Shown: positions 8,652 through 18,349, numbered from the stretch's first letter. The stretch: DNA of 64,000 bases from Oscillospiraceae bacterium (GCA_015067145.1 SVNA01000010.1:1-64000); one strand, 5' to 3'. Translations and numbers: made by a program. The notes: generated by a model from the sequence alone, not told the origin.

Positions 8652-9327
8652 TCTTAAGAAACAGCAGGGCTCTTTTCTGCTCAATGTAAAAAATGCTGAA
8701 TTTGAGGCAGGAAAGGTTCACGGTATAATCGGTGCCAACGGCAGCGGCAAAACCACACTTTCCAAAATCATTATGGGCAATTTGACATACGACAGCGGTA
8801 CAATAGACTACGATGGTCTCACTGCCCGTGATATAACAATGACAGGTCAGCGTCCCTATCTTATGCACACAAATGTGTACAACAATCTTGTCTATCCGCT
8901 GAAAATCCGAGGTCAGAAACCGGACGAAACAGAGGTCGACTACTGGCTGGAAAAAGCAGGTCTGCAGGATAAGAAAAAACAGTACGCACTGTCCCTTTCC
9001 AGCGGAGAACAGCAGAAGCTTAGCTTTATCCGTGCACTGATTTTCAAGCCAAAGCTGGTTATAGTGGACGAAACCTTGTCCAATCTTGATCCCGACAGTG
9101 CCGACCTGTTCGAACGACTTATACTTGAACAGCAGCAGAAAGACCCTATCACATGGATAACCATAAGTCATCAGCTGGTGCATATCAGAAAGGTGTGCGA
9201 TATGGTGCATTTTATGGAAAAGGGCGATATTATAGAAAAAGCAACACCTCACGAGATGTTTGAAAATCCGAAAAATCCGTCGGTTATCAGATATCTTGCA
9301 AGCACAGAGGTTTCTTTCAAAGGATAA
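8638..9327 (+). CDS. tupC: Tungstate ABC transporter ATP-binding protein
   Basis: A 229-residue ATPase that powers TupB. Walker A is GANGSGKTT (residues 32-40), the signature is LSSGEQQK, Walker B is LVIVDETLSNLD and the switch His is in TISHQL. I chose the ATG at 8638, inside the end of tupB, because the protein then begins at MKITDLKK, as expected for the first strand of an ABC domain. There is no C-terminal molybdate-binding (MopB) domain, unlike ModC. Confidence 0.94.
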   Translation: MKITDLKKQQGSFLLNVKNAEFEAGKVHGIIGANGSGKTTLSKIIMGNLTYDSGTIDYDGLTARDITMTGQRPYLMHTNVYNNLVYPLKIRGQKPDETEVDYWLEKAGLQDKKKQYALSLSSGEQQKLSFIRALIFKPKLVIVDETLSNLDPDSADLFERLILEQQQKDPITWITISHQLVHIRKVCDMVHFMEKGDIIEKATPHEMFENPKNPSVIRYLASTEVSFKG

Positions 9328-9331
9328 ATTT

Positions 9332-10570
9332 ATGAAATTACTTACAGTAGATACAATCTCTCAGGCACAGGACAAGCTGATGGGTTACGCACAGCATATC
9401 CTGCCAAAGACAGAGAGAATAACAATAGAAAACGCAGTTGGCCGTGTTCTTGCAGCAGATGCAGAAGCACAGGAAAACGTGCCTGATTTTTACCGTTCCA
9501 CAGTGGATGGCTATGCGGTAAAAGCCACCGACACACAGGGGGCAAGTGAAAGTATACCCACATTTCTGCGTGTGGTGGAGGATGTGGCGATCGGCAATCC
9601 TGCAAAATCCACAATAAAAAGCGGAGAATGTGCATACGTTCCGACAGGTGGTATGCTGCCTGCAGGAGCAGATGCAATGGTGATGATAGAATACACCGAG
9701 ATGTTCAGCGATGACGAAGTGGCAGTGTACGAAAGCACAGCGGTGGGCAAAAGTGTTGTAATCCCGGGCGAAGATGTAAAAAAAGGTGAAACTGTTGTAA
9801 AAAAAGGCACGGTTTTAAAGGCGGAACATATCGGTGCACTTGCTTCTGCAGGTGTGTGGGAGATAGAAATATATCGGCCGTGGCGTGTTTCCATCATCTC
9901 CACAGGGGACGAACTTATCGAACCTTATGACACACTTTCTCTTGGCAAAGTCCGTGATGTAAACACATGGAGCCTCAATGCACTGGCAGCAAGCTGTGGA
10001 TTCAGCGTTGTAAAATGCATTAAAGTTAAAGACGACGAAGCAGTTTTCCGTGCAGAGCTGGAAAAAGCAAAGCTGGACAGCGATATTGTCCTCACCAGCG
10101 GTGGCTCCAGTCAGGGCAAAAAGGATATGACCAACGATGTTATGGATTCTGTATGTGACGAGGGCACCTTTACCCACGGACTCAGCATAAAACCGGGCAA
10201 ACCTACAATACTTGCTTTTGACAAGGCAACCGCCACATTTATGATAGGCCTGCCGGGTCATCCTGTTGCAGCCCTCACTGTCTTTCAGGCACTGGCGGTG
10301 GATTTGTGGAAAACAGTTACACATCAGCCGCCTCAGAAACCGCTTGTGGGCAAGATGGAAACCAATGTTGCAGGGGCCCCGGGGAAAACCACTTTTATGC
10401 TGGCGAAAACATATATCAGCGACAGCGGCGAATTTATGGTGCGGCCTGTACCTGCAAAATCAGGTCTTATCAACAGTATGGTGGACACCGACGGTTATAT
10501 CGAAATAGATATGAACAAAGAAGGACTCAAAAAAGGAGAAACGGTTTTTGTACACCGTTTTGGATTGTAA
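9332..10570 (+). CDS. moeA: Molybdopterin molybdotransferase MoeA (copy 1)
   Basis: A 412-residue MoeA, which inserts the metal into adenylylated molybdopterin. The N-terminal domain carries PDFYRSTVDGYAV (the conserved substrate-loop Asp). The MogA-like catalytic domain has ISTGDELIEP, TSGGSSQGKKD and KPGKPT, followed by GLPGHPVAA, and then a C-terminal beta domain. It starts 4 bases after tupC, so cofactor assembly is cotranscribed with tungstate import. Organisms using tungsten often carry two MoeA paralogues, and this is the conventional one. Confidence 0.93.
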   Translation: MKLLTVDTISQAQDKLMGYAQHILPKTERITIENAVGRVLAADAEAQENVPDFYRSTVDGYAVKATDTQGASESIPTFLRVVEDVAIGNPAKSTIKSGECAYVPTGGMLPAGADAMVMIEYTEMFSDDEVAVYESTAVGKSVVIPGEDVKKGETVVKKGTVLKAEHIGALASAGVWEIEIYRPWRVSIISTGDELIEPYDTLSLGKVRDVNTWSLNALAASCGFSVVKCIKVKDDEAVFRAELEKAKLDSDIVLTSGGSSQGKKDMTNDVMDSVCDEGTFTHGLSIKPGKPTILAFDKATATFMIGLPGHPVAALTVFQALAVDLWKTVTHQPPQKPLVGKMETNVAGAPGKTTFMLAKTYISDSGEFMVRPVPAKSGLINSMVDTDGYIEIDMNKEGLKKGETVFVHRFGL

Positions 10571-10571
10571 T

Positions 10572-12485
10572 ATGGCAAAAAGAAACCTCTATTTAAGCAA
10601 TACACCAGTACACGAAGCACTGGAAAAATATATAACAGCATTAGGACCAATCGTTAAACCTCAGACCGAGACTATTGCAGTTACAGATTCTCTTGGAAGA
10701 ATAACCGAGACAGCAGTTTTTGCAAAATACTGTTCACCGCTTTTCAACGCAGCAGCAATGGACGGCGTTGCGGTAAACAGCGATATCACAAAAGGTGCCA
10801 GCGAGGCAAACCCTGTTGTTCTTAAACAGGGAGAAGACTACGTTGTCGTTGACACAGGCGATCCTATAAAAAATCCTTGCGATGCTGTTATCATGGCGGA
10901 AGACCTCATCGAAATGGAGGACGGCAACCTGAAAATTATCGAGCCGGCTGCACCATGGCAGCATGTGCGTCCAATCGGTGAGGATATCGTTGCAGGAGAG
11001 ATGATTATCCCGTCCCGTCACAAAATCCGCCCTATCGATATCGGTGTGCTTCTTGCAGGCGGCATCACAAAAATTTCTGTAATCAAACAGCCGACAGTGG
11101 CTATCTTCCCCACAGGTACCGAAATTATCGAGCCTGACCAGGAGCCGAAGGAAGGGGATATCATCGAGTCCAACAGCCGTATGTTTGAGGCTATGGCAAA
11201 ACAGAACGGTGCAAACCCTACCCGCTTTGCACCTATTGCAGACGATTACAATAAGCTGAAAAACGCAATAGACAAGGCGATTGACGAATACGATATGGTT
11301 ATCGTGAATGCAGGTTCTTCCGCAGGCACAGAGGATTTTACAGTTCACATTCTCCGTGCACTTGGCGAAGTTCTTGTCCACGGTGTTGCAATCAAACCGG
11401 GCAAGCCTGTTATCCTTGCAATTGTAAGGGGCAAACCTGTTATCGGTCTGCCCGGCTATCCTGTTTCTGCATACATCAACTTCGAAAACTTTGTAATCCC
11501 TGTACTGGGCCTTATGAACGGCGAAATGCAGGCTAAAAACAATACTGTGGAAGCGGTTGTTTCCAAACGTCTTGTTTCCTCCCTCAAGCACAAGGAATAT
11601 GTGCGTGTAAAGGTGGGCAAGGTTGAAGACAAGCTGGTTGCATCCCCTCTGGCCAGAGGTGCAGGTGCAGCAATGAGTCTTGTGCGTGCAGACGGTTTCT
11701 GCGTAATCCCACAGAACAGCGAGGGTGTGGAAGCAGGCGAAACTGTAAAGGTGGAGCTTTACCGCGATCTCAGTGAAATTGACAGCACAGTGGTTGCCAT
11801 CGGCTCCCACGACCTTATCCTTGATGTTATCGCTGACCTTATGCCAACGGAATATCCGGGCAACTTTCTCACCAGCACACATCTTGGCAGCATGGGCGGC
11901 CTTATGGCACTTAAACGCGGCGAAGCACATATTGCACCGACACATCTTCTCAACGAAGCGGACGGTGTTTACAATGTGGCTTATCTCAAAAAGATTTTCA
12001 GCCAGCCTATGGCACTTATCAAAGGTGTAAACAGAATTCAGGGCATTATTGTGGAAAAAGGCAATCCTTTGAACATCAATACAGTAAATGACCTTGTGGG
12101 CAAACGCTACATCAACCGTCAGCGAGGTGCAGGCACACGCGTGCTCTTTGACTACCTGCTGAAAAAAGAGGGTATCAGTGCAGAAGATATCAAAGGCTAT
12201 GACCGCGAGGGTGCAACCCATATGGCTGTTGCGGCAGCTATTCAGGGCGGCAGTGCAGATGCGGGCATGGGTATCCTCTCCGCTGCAAAGGCACTTGGAC
12301 TGGACTTTGTTCCTGTCGGCAACGAAGAATATGATTTTGCAATCCCTGTAAAATATCTGGAACTTCCGCATGTTCAGAAATTTATCAGCGTTCTCAAAAG
12401 TGACGCTTTCAGAGAAAAGCTGGAAGCTCTCGGTGGCTATTCTGCAGAAAATACAGGCAAAATCGTGTATATCGATGAGGTTTAG
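10572..12485 (+). CDS. moeA: MoeA fused to a periplasmic-binding-protein-like domain (copy 2)
   Basis: A 637-residue protein. Residues 1 to about 405 are a second MoeA, with SPLFNAAAMDGVAV, FPTGTEIIEP, NAGSSAGTEDF, KPGKPV and GLPGYPVSA. Residues about 410-637 form a substrate-binding-protein-like domain (SHDLILDVIADLMP, HLGSMGGLMALKRGEAHIAP, NRQRGAGTRVLFDYLL) related to TupA/ModA-like and LysR-effector folds. MoeA-PBP fusions are known in anaerobes and archaea. The domain may hold the oxyanion for insertion, but this is inference. The start at 10,572 is two bases after the first moeA stop; a strong AAAAAGGAG sequence lies further upstream. Confidence 0.9.
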   Translation: MAKRNLYLSNTPVHEALEKYITALGPIVKPQTETIAVTDSLGRITETAVFAKYCSPLFNAAAMDGVAVNSDITKGASEANPVVLKQGEDYVVVDTGDPIKNPCDAVIMAEDLIEMEDGNLKIIEPAAPWQHVRPIGEDIVAGEMIIPSRHKIRPIDIGVLLAGGITKISVIKQPTVAIFPTGTEIIEPDQEPKEGDIIESNSRMFEAMAKQNGANPTRFAPIADDYNKLKNAIDKAIDEYDMVIVNAGSSAGTEDFTVHILRALGEVLVHGVAIKPGKPVILAIVRGKPVIGLPGYPVSAYINFENFVIPVLGLMNGEMQAKNNTVEAVVSKRLVSSLKHKEYVRVKVGKVEDKLVASPLARGAGAAMSLVRADGFCVIPQNSEGVEAGETVKVELYRDLSEIDSTVVAIGSHDLILDVIADLMPTEYPGNFLTSTHLGSMGGLMALKRGEAHIAPTHLLNEADGVYNVAYLKKIFSQPMALIKGVNRIQGIIVEKGNPLNINTVNDLVGKRYINRQRGAGTRVLFDYLLKKEGISAEDIKGYDREGATHMAVAAAIQGGSADAGMGILSAAKALGLDFVPVGNEEYDFAIPVKYLELPHVQKFISVLKSDAFREKLEALGGYSAENTGKIVYIDEV

Positions 12486-12488
12486 CCT

Positions 12489-12929
12489 ATGGAAAGCGGA
12501 AAAATAAAAAAAATAAAAATTTTTCACAAAAAGGGTGAACCCCCTCAGATTGTGTCACAGGCGGACTGCATGGTAGACTTGGGTCTATTAGGTGACCGCT
12601 TTGCAAAAGGCGGGGAAAAACAGCTTACAGCCATAGATGAAATCTGCGAAAACTGGCTTTCTGAGCAGGACACAGAAGGATTGTGTTTCAAACGTTTTAA
12701 AGCGAACATTACAGTGGAAAATATGGACTTATCCCTGTTAAAAACGGGGCAAAAGCTGATTTGCGGCAGCACAGAGCTGGAATTTTCATCTGAGTGTAAA
12801 GAGTGTTTTGCGGAATGTGCAAGGGTACAGCAGAAGATGGACTGTATGCTGCGAAACCACGCAAAATACCTTAAGGTTTCAAAGAGCGGAACTATCGGAG
12901 AAAACGATACAATAACTGTTAAGGAGTAG
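12489..12929 (+). CDS. MOSC domain protein
   Basis: A 146-residue protein consisting of a single MOSC (Moco sulfurase C-terminal) domain. It shows VDLGLLGDRFAKGG near the N-terminus, and the conserved Cys is in ECKECFAECARVQQKM. MOSC proteins bind or sulfurate molybdenum and tungsten cofactors, and a stand-alone copy next to moeA suggests a carrier or sulfur-transfer role. It lies four bases after moeA copy 2. The palindrome TAGACTTGGGTCTA sits in its coding sequence (12,574-12,587). Confidence 0.85.
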   Translation: MESGKIKKIKIFHKKGEPPQIVSQADCMVDLGLLGDRFAKGGEKQLTAIDEICENWLSEQDTEGLCFKRFKANITVENMDLSLLKTGQKLICGSTELEFSSECKECFAECARVQQKMDCMLRNHAKYLKVSKSGTIGENDTITVKE

Positions 12930-12950
12930 ACTGCGGTCTGCTCCTTTTTT
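12923..12950 (+). terminator. Terminator of the tup-moe operon
   Basis: GGAGTAGAC pairs with GTCTGCTCC (one G-T pair) and a T run follows. The stem overlaps the MOSC stop codon. Confidence 0.85.
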
Positions 12951-13023
12951 GCTTTTATATAAAAAGGACAAAATCTCATTAGGAATACCCCACTTGAAAT
13001 AAAAAACCCGCTGTGTTATACTT

Positions 13024-13069
13024 TTATCGATAATGAAATATTATGTTCGGAAAGTGTTTTTTGAACATA
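13024..13069 (+). promoter_or_regulatory. Palindromes in front of the ferredoxin-AOR operon
   Basis: A perfect 10-base palindrome, TTATCGATAA (13,024-13,033), is followed by an inverted repeat TATGTTC/GAACATA (13,042-13,048 and 13,063-13,069, 14-base spacer), 45-90 bases before the ferredoxin start. These are candidate binding sites for a regulator of the oxidoreductase operon. No matching site was found at the tup or moeB units. Confidence 0.4.
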
Positions 13070-13113
13070 CATATCTTATAAATTGAGTCAATATAAACAA
13101 GGGGGAAATTATA

Positions 13114-13503
13114 TTGAAACGCTTAGTTAAAGACGAATCTTTGTGTGTTGGCTGTCATAACTGCGAAGAAGCATGTGCGATGGCTTTCACAAAAACAGCA
13201 GACCGTTCCAAAGCATGTCTGCGCATTGACGGCATGTCCAAAACAAACGACGTACAGATGCGTGTATGTACACAGTGCGGTATCTGTGCATCAGTATGTA
13301 ACACCGGTGTTATCAAACCAAACAAATTTGGTGTTTACATGATCAACAAAAAAGAATGTGTTGGTTGCTACATGTGCGTAGGCTACTGCCCTGAACAGGT
13401 TATGTACTACGTTGACGGCCGCAACGAACCAGGCAAATGTACAGCTTGCGGCATCTGCGTAAAAGCTTGCCCGGTTGGTGCACTCAGCATTCAGGATGTT
13501 TAA
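13114..13503 (+). CDS. Polyferredoxin with four 4Fe-4S clusters, AOR partner
   Basis: A 129-residue electron-transfer protein with 16 cysteines arranged as four CxxCxxCxxxC motifs (CVGCHNCEEAC, CTQCGICASVC, CVGCYMCVGYC, CTACGICVKAC). It is the expected electron acceptor of the oxidoreductase encoded 15 bases downstream. Translation starts at TTG (13,114-13,116), preceded by GGGGGA. No ATG lies upstream in a position that would fit. The codon choice (ATC, AAC, CGT rich) is that of a highly expressed gene. Confidence 0.9.
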   Translation: MKRLVKDESLCVGCHNCEEACAMAFTKTADRSKACLRIDGMSKTNDVQMRVCTQCGICASVCNTGVIKPNKFGVYMINKKECVGCYMCVGYCPEQVMYYVDGRNEPGKCTACGICVKACPVGALSIQDV

Positions 13504-13518
13504 GGAGGTAATTCTAAG

Positions 13519-15741
13519 ATGATTAAAATGTGCGATCTCGCAAGATATCACGACGTTGACCCTGCTGAAATCCAGAAGATGAAAGACGCTCACGTTGTGC
13601 TCAACAAAGTGGAATACGAACCACGCCCAATCGTTAAAGGCTATACAGACAAAATTCTTACAGTTGACGTTACAGACGCATCTGTAAAAATCGCAGACAT
13701 CCCTGCAGAAGTAAAAGAAAAATTCACAGGCGGTAAAGGCTACTGTCTGCGTTACCTCTGGGATGCTACAAACGAAAATACAAGATGGGATTCTCCGGAA
13801 AACGAAATCGTTATGTCTGCAGGTCCAATTGCCGGTATCACACAGTACGCTGGTACAGGTAAAATGCTTGTATGTACAATCTCACCAATGACAGATATTC
13901 CAATCGACTCCAACGTTGGTGGCTTCTTTGGTCCTTACCTCAAATTCTCCGGTTTCGATGCTATCGAACTCAAAGGTCAGGCTGAAGAAGATGTAATCAT
14001 TGTTATCGACGGTAACAAAGGTACTATTTCTGTAGAAAAAGCACCTCTTGAACATATGGACGCTCACCTTATGGGCGAAGAACTGACAGCTATGTATGCT
14101 GACAACGAAAACGACCGCAAACACGTTGCTGTTGTTTGTGCCGGTTCTGCTGCAGAACACTGCAACATCTCCATGCTCAACTTTACATTCTACGATCCAA
14201 ACCGTGGTGTTGTAAGACTCAAACAGGCTGGTCGTGGTGGTATCGGCCGTGTATTCCGTCACAAAAAAATCAAAGCTGTTGTATGTAAATACCAGGGTAT
14301 CCACAACAACCTCAACCAGGTTCACGATATCTCCATCATCAACAAAACAGGTGTAAAATATCACCGTGAAATGGCAACACAGGACCCTAAACAGAACAAC
14401 ATGAGAAAAATTGGTACAGCAAACACCATGAAAATTCTCAATGACTACGACATCCTGCCAACTCACAACTTCAAATTCGGCGGCACACCAAACATCGCTG
14501 AAATGCACCCACAGGTATTTATCGAAAAATGGCTCACACAGGGTGCAGCTGACGGCTGCTGGTACGGTTGTTCCATGGCTTGTGCTAAAGCAGCTGACCA
14601 CTTCGAACTTCTCACAGGTCCATACAAAGGACAGAAAGTTGTTGTTGACGGTCCTGAATATGAAACAGCAGCAGGCGTTGGTCCAAACTGCGGTATCACA
14701 GATCCACAGGTTATCCTTGAACTCAACTTCTACTGTGATACATACGGTATCGACACAATCTCCTGGGGTACAATGTGTGCATTCCTTATGGAATGTTACG
14801 AAAACGGCATCCTGAACAAGGAAAGAACAGAAGGTCTCGAACTCAACTTCGGCAACTCCGCAGCAGCTCTCGAACTTCTCCACCTTATGGCTAAAAACGA
14901 AGGCTTCGGTAAAATCGCAGCTCTCGGTTCCCATAAACAGAAAGAACTGTTCATCAAAAACGGTTGGGGCGATGCAGCATTCCTCAACGACATCGCAATG
15001 GAACAGAAAGGCCTCGAATACTCCGAATACGGCTCCAAAGAATCCCTTGCACAGCAGGGCGGCTACGGTCTTACAAACAAAGGCCCACAGCACGACGAAG
15101 CATGGCTTATCTTTATGGATCAGGTTAACAACCAGATTCCAACATTCGACGACAAAGCAGAAGCTCTCTACTACTACCCAAGATTCCGTACATGGTTCGG
15201 TCTTGTTGGTCTGTGTAAACTTCCTTGGAACGACGTTGTGCCAGAAAACAACGCTCTGACAGACGAACCTGCAAAAGTTCCGGAACACGTTGACAACTAC
15301 CTCAACCTCTTCTACGGCGTAACAGGTAAGAAAATTGACAGAGAAGAACTTCTCGTTATGTCCGAACGTGTTTACAACTTCCAGAGAATCTTCAACATCC
15401 GTCTCGGCAAAGGTCTCAGAAAACACGACGCTATCCCTTACCGTTCCGTAGGCCCTGTAACAGAAGAAGAATATCTCTCCCGTCAGGACAGATACGACGG
15501 TCAGCTCGTAACAAAAGCTGGCTTTACAAAAGAACAGGTTGAAGCTATGTCTCTTGCAGAAAAAATGGCTGAAACAAGAAAATACCGCGAAGGTGAATAC
15601 GAAAAACTCATCAACGCTGTATATCCAAAACGTGGCTGGACAATGAACGGTGTTCCAACAATCGAACACCTCAAGAAAATCGGTATGGATCTCCCAGAAC
15701 TTATCGAAATCGTTGAACCACTCCAGAACGTTGAACCATAA
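13519..15741 (+). CDS. aor: Aldehyde:ferredoxin oxidoreductase family, tungsten-dependent
   Basis: A 740-residue AOR-family enzyme. Such enzymes oxidise aldehydes, or reduce acids, using a tungsten bis-pyranopterin and one 4Fe-4S cluster. The cluster Cys residues are C347, C351 and C355 (CWYGCSMAC) plus C566 (VGLCKLPW). The CX3CX3C spacing differs from the CX2CX3C of the best-known hyperthermophile enzymes. FTGGKGYCLRYLWD is the N-terminal pterin-domain start, preceded by about 45 additional residues. GRGGIG and the VVDGPEYET segment are typical. It is about 130 residues longer than classical AOR. Tup transport genes nearby argue for tungsten. The substrate is unknown. Confidence 0.88.
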   Translation: MIKMCDLARYHDVDPAEIQKMKDAHVVLNKVEYEPRPIVKGYTDKILTVDVTDASVKIADIPAEVKEKFTGGKGYCLRYLWDATNENTRWDSPENEIVMSAGPIAGITQYAGTGKMLVCTISPMTDIPIDSNVGGFFGPYLKFSGFDAIELKGQAEEDVIIVIDGNKGTISVEKAPLEHMDAHLMGEELTAMYADNENDRKHVAVVCAGSAAEHCNISMLNFTFYDPNRGVVRLKQAGRGGIGRVFRHKKIKAVVCKYQGIHNNLNQVHDISIINKTGVKYHREMATQDPKQNNMRKIGTANTMKILNDYDILPTHNFKFGGTPNIAEMHPQVFIEKWLTQGAADGCWYGCSMACAKAADHFELLTGPYKGQKVVVDGPEYETAAGVGPNCGITDPQVILELNFYCDTYGIDTISWGTMCAFLMECYENGILNKERTEGLELNFGNSAAALELLHLMAKNEGFGKIAALGSHKQKELFIKNGWGDAAFLNDIAMEQKGLEYSEYGSKESLAQQGGYGLTNKGPQHDEAWLIFMDQVNNQIPTFDDKAEALYYYPRFRTWFGLVGLCKLPWNDVVPENNALTDEPAKVPEHVDNYLNLFYGVTGKKIDREELLVMSERVYNFQRIFNIRLGKGLRKHDAIPYRSVGPVTEEEYLSRQDRYDGQLVTKAGFTKEQVEAMSLAEKMAETRKYREGEYEKLINAVYPKRGWTMNGVPTIEHLKKIGMDLPELIEIVEPLQNVEP

Positions 15742-15766
15742 TTAAAATCATCAGAGGTAAAGTATT

Positions 15767-15964
15767 ATGATGTTAAATGATTTGCCATATCCTGACTGGC
15801 ACGAAGGCCTGACTATTCAGGGCGTAATTGAACATATGAACTACACCTGGCCAAAACTTGTAACAAAGGTTAATGGTCAGCTGGTTTGGCCTGAAGATTA
15901 CGGCAATGTAGTCCTGCAGGAAAATGACGATTTAAAAATTCATCATTTGCTTGCCGGCGGCTGA
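15767..15964 (+). CDS. MoaD/ThiS-like sulfur carrier protein
   Basis: A 65-residue ubiquitin-fold protein ending in LLAGG; the C-terminal Gly-Gly is the site of thiocarboxylation. It lies 25 bases after aor in the same transcription unit and before moeB, the E1-like activator. It most probably supplies dithiolene sulfur for the pyranopterin, in the role of MoaD. No moaE (the catalytic partner) is visible in the window. Confidence 0.78.
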   Translation: MMLNDLPYPDWHEGLTIQGVIEHMNYTWPKLVTKVNGQLVWPEDYGNVVLQENDDLKIHHLLAGG

Positions 15965-15979
15965 TATTAAAACAAAAAA

Positions 15980-16018
15980 CAGGGCTATTGTCGGCACACG
16001 GCAGTAGCCCTGCCTTTT
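15980..16018 (+). terminator. Terminator of the fdx-aor-moaD unit
   Basis: CAGGGCTA (15,980-15,987) pairs with TAGCCCTG (16,005-16,012) and is followed by CCTTTTT. Confidence 0.85.
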
Positions 16019-16136
16019 TATAATGTAAATTGCAAATATTGTGTGCATAGCATTGGTTGTGATAATATATAGTATATATAATAAATGTTCTGCAGACAGT
16101 ATTTATATGGTATATAGTGTTTAGCGAGGTGTTGTT

Positions 16137-16889
16137 ATGGCATTGACACAGAAAGAACAACAGAGATACAAAAGACATCTTATGCTGCCACAGGTTGATG
16201 CAGCAGGTCAGGAAAAAATAAAAAACAGCAAAGTGCTTATTGTTGGTGCAGGCGGCCTCGGCTGCCCTGTGGCCATGGAGCTTTGCTGTGCTGGCGTAGG
16301 CACAATCGGTCTTGTTGATTTCGATGTTGTGGATATTTCCAACCTTCAGCGTCAGCTGCTTTACACAGAAAAAGATGTTGGCAAATCCAAAGTGCAGATG
16401 GCAAAGGAACGCCTCAAGACCATGAACAGCGATGTTGATATCATCTGCATCGAAGACAGGCTGGACGAAACCAACGCAGAACAGATTTTTGAAAAATTTG
16501 ATATTATTGTGGATGCAACCGATAATTTTGACGCAAGATATATTATCAGTGATACCTGTGTAAAGCTCGGCAAACCGCATATATACGGTGCAATCTACGA
16601 GTTTTACGGTCAGGTTGCAGTGCTGGGGGGCGACGGCCCCTGTCTGCGGTGTTTAAACCCTGAACCGCCAAAACAGGGTGAAGTTGTGGAAGCCAAAGAC
16701 GTTGGCGTGTTTGGTGCAATCCCTGGGGTTATCGGCTCACTGCAAGCCTGTGAAGTGCTGAAAATTATTATCGGTGCAGGCAAAACCCTCAAAGGCAGAA
16801 TGATTTTTATAGATATGCTCAATATGGCATTTGACGAGGTAGAGATACCAAAATATCCAAAGTGCAACGCCTGCGGCAAAGGAGAATAA
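16137..16889 (+). CDS. moeB: MoeB/ThiF-type E1-like adenylyltransferase
   Basis: A 250-residue enzyme that adenylates the C-terminal glycine of the MoaD-like protein. The nucleotide-binding loop is [11 protein letters not shown] (about residues 36-46), with [14 protein letters not shown] as the catalytic Asp/Arg/Gln segment. Zinc ligands are the pairs CLRC (about 165) and CNAC near the C-terminus. It begins the moeB-moaC-moaA-mogA unit, and the next ATG follows its stop by one base. ThiF is an alternative, but the context favours pterin synthesis. Confidence 0.88.
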   Translation: MALTQKEQQRYKRHLMLPQVDAAGQEKIKNSKVLIVGAGGLGCPVAMELCCAGVGTIGLVDFDVVDISNLQRQLLYTEKDVGKSKVQMAKERLKTMNSDVDIICIEDRLDETNAEQIFEKFDIIVDATDNFDARYIISDTCVKLGKPHIYGAIYEFYGQVAVLGGDGPCLRCLNPEPPKQGEVVEAKDVGVFGAIPGVIGSLQACEVLKIIIGAGKTLKGRMIFIDMLNMAFDEVEIPKYPKCNACGKGE

Positions 16890-16890
16890 A

Positions 16891-17367
16891 ATGGAAAACA
16901 AACTTACACATTTTGATACAGAAGGCAACGCTGTTATGGTGGACGTTTCCGAAAAGGAAGAAACCACCCGCACAGCTACAGCCAGCGGTATGATAAAGGT
17001 AAATGACGCAGTAATGGAAGCTGTTCTCAACAAAACAGTACAGAAAGGTGACGTGCTGGGGGTTGCCCGTGTTGCAGGCATTATGGCGGCAAAACAGACA
17101 CCGCACCTTATCCCTATGTGCCATCCGCTGCTTATCTCAAAATGCAGCATTGACTTTGAAACGGATGCGGAAAACAATCAGATAAAGGCTTTCTGCACAG
17201 TAAAAATCAAAGGGCAGACAGGTGTTGAGATGGAAGCTCTCACAGGTGTTTCGGTTGCACTGCTTACAATCTATGATATGTGCAAGGCTATAGATAAGCG
17301 TATGGAAATTTCCGACGTACACCTTGAATACAAAAACGGCGGCAAGAGCGGAGAATTTATAAGATGA
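16891..17367 (+). CDS. moaC: Cyclic pyranopterin monophosphate synthase
   Basis: A 158-residue MoaC, which rearranges the MoaA product into cPMP. Conserved motifs are [38 protein letters not shown] (substrate pocket), [26 protein letters not shown] and the Lys/Asp pair after it. The family length is normal. The stop overlaps the moaA start (ATGA). Confidence 0.96.
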   Translation: MENKLTHFDTEGNAVMVDVSEKEETTRTATASGMIKVNDAVMEAVLNKTVQKGDVLGVARVAGIMAAKQTPHLIPMCHPLLISKCSIDFETDAENNQIKAFCTVKIKGQTGVEMEALTGVSVALLTIYDMCKAIDKRMEISDVHLEYKNGGKSGEFIR

Positions 17368-18344
17368 TTGACAACTTTGGCAGAAATATAGATTATATAC
17401 GCATTTCTGTTACCGACAGATGCAATCTGCGTTGTGTTTACTGTATGCCTGAAGAGGGTGTGGAAAATATAATGCATCGCAATGTCCTCACCTTTGATGA
17501 AATTCTGCGTATCTGCCGTGTGCTGGCACAGAACGGGCTTAAAAAGGTAAAGATAACAGGGGGCGAACCTCTTGTCCGCCGCGGTGTCGCAAACCTTATC
17601 AAGCAGATAAAAGATATTGACGGCATAGAAAGTGTCACCATAACCACAAATGGCGTACTGCTCACAGAACAGTATCACAATCTTGTTGGGGCCGGGGTGG
17701 ATACCATCACGGTAAGCCTTGATACAATGGACAGGGAAAAGTATGCAAAGATAACCCGCAGAGATGAATTCAACAAGGTTATCGATGGTATAAAATATGC
17801 ACAGAGAGAAAATCTGGTGCGTTTAAAGATAAATGCAGTGCCGATTTATGGGTTGGATGAAAGTGAGATACTCTCCCTGATAGAATTTGCAAAAGATAGT
17901 GACACCGATGTTCGCTTTATAGAGGTTATGCCAATCGGTACAGGCACAGATTTTGAGTCCATAACAGAAGATGATATAAAAAATGTTATAGAAAAACACT
18001 ACGGCAAACTGACCCTGTGCGAAGAAATCCGCGGCAATGGGCCGTCTGTACACTATTCTATAGAAGGTTTCGAAGGCAAAATCGGTTTTATCAGTGCAAT
18101 AAGCCACAAATTCTGTGATAAATGCAACCGTGTCCGCCTTACAGCAGACGGATATCTGAAAACTTGCCTGCAGTTTGAGGCAGGCATAAATCTTATGCCT
18201 TATCTCAGAGAGGGCAGAACCGATGCAGAACTTATGGAAGCTCTCAGTTACGGTATCTCACAGAAACCGAAAGCACATCAGTTTGACCAGAAAGACAATG
18301 TTGAAAAAAGAGAATACAGAAATATGTCCCAGATAGGAGGATAA
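17364..18344 (+). CDS. moaA: GTP 3',8-cyclase (radical SAM)
   Basis: A 326-residue MoaA, which turns GTP into the first pterin intermediate. The N-terminal radical SAM cluster motif is CNLRCVYC (about residues 19-26). The C-terminal GTP-binding cluster is [20 protein letters not shown], and the end NMSQIGG carries the double glycine required by MoaC-dependent turnover. It overlaps moaC by four bases. Confidence 0.96.
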   Translation: MIDNFGRNIDYIRISVTDRCNLRCVYCMPEEGVENIMHRNVLTFDEILRICRVLAQNGLKKVKITGGEPLVRRGVANLIKQIKDIDGIESVTITTNGVLLTEQYHNLVGAGVDTITVSLDTMDREKYAKITRRDEFNKVIDGIKYAQRENLVRLKINAVPIYGLDESEILSLIEFAKDSDTDVRFIEVMPIGTGTDFESITEDDIKNVIEKHYGKLTLCEEIRGNGPSVHYSIEGFEGKIGFISAISHKFCDKCNRVRLTADGYLKTCLQFEAGINLMPYLREGRTDAELMEALSYGISQKPKAHQFDQKDNVEKREYRNMSQIGG

Positions 18345-18349
18345 ACAGA

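Noticed and set aside
12574-12587. TAGACTTGGGTCTA, same architecture as the TetR operator, within the MOSC gene
   Set aside because: It encodes the conserved VDLGLL segment and is not near a promoter. It is worth including in a binding test but is not claimed as an operator.
12923-12944. TAGAC/GTCTG inverted repeat as another TetR site
   Set aside because: It is part of a clear terminator stem overlapping the MOSC stop.
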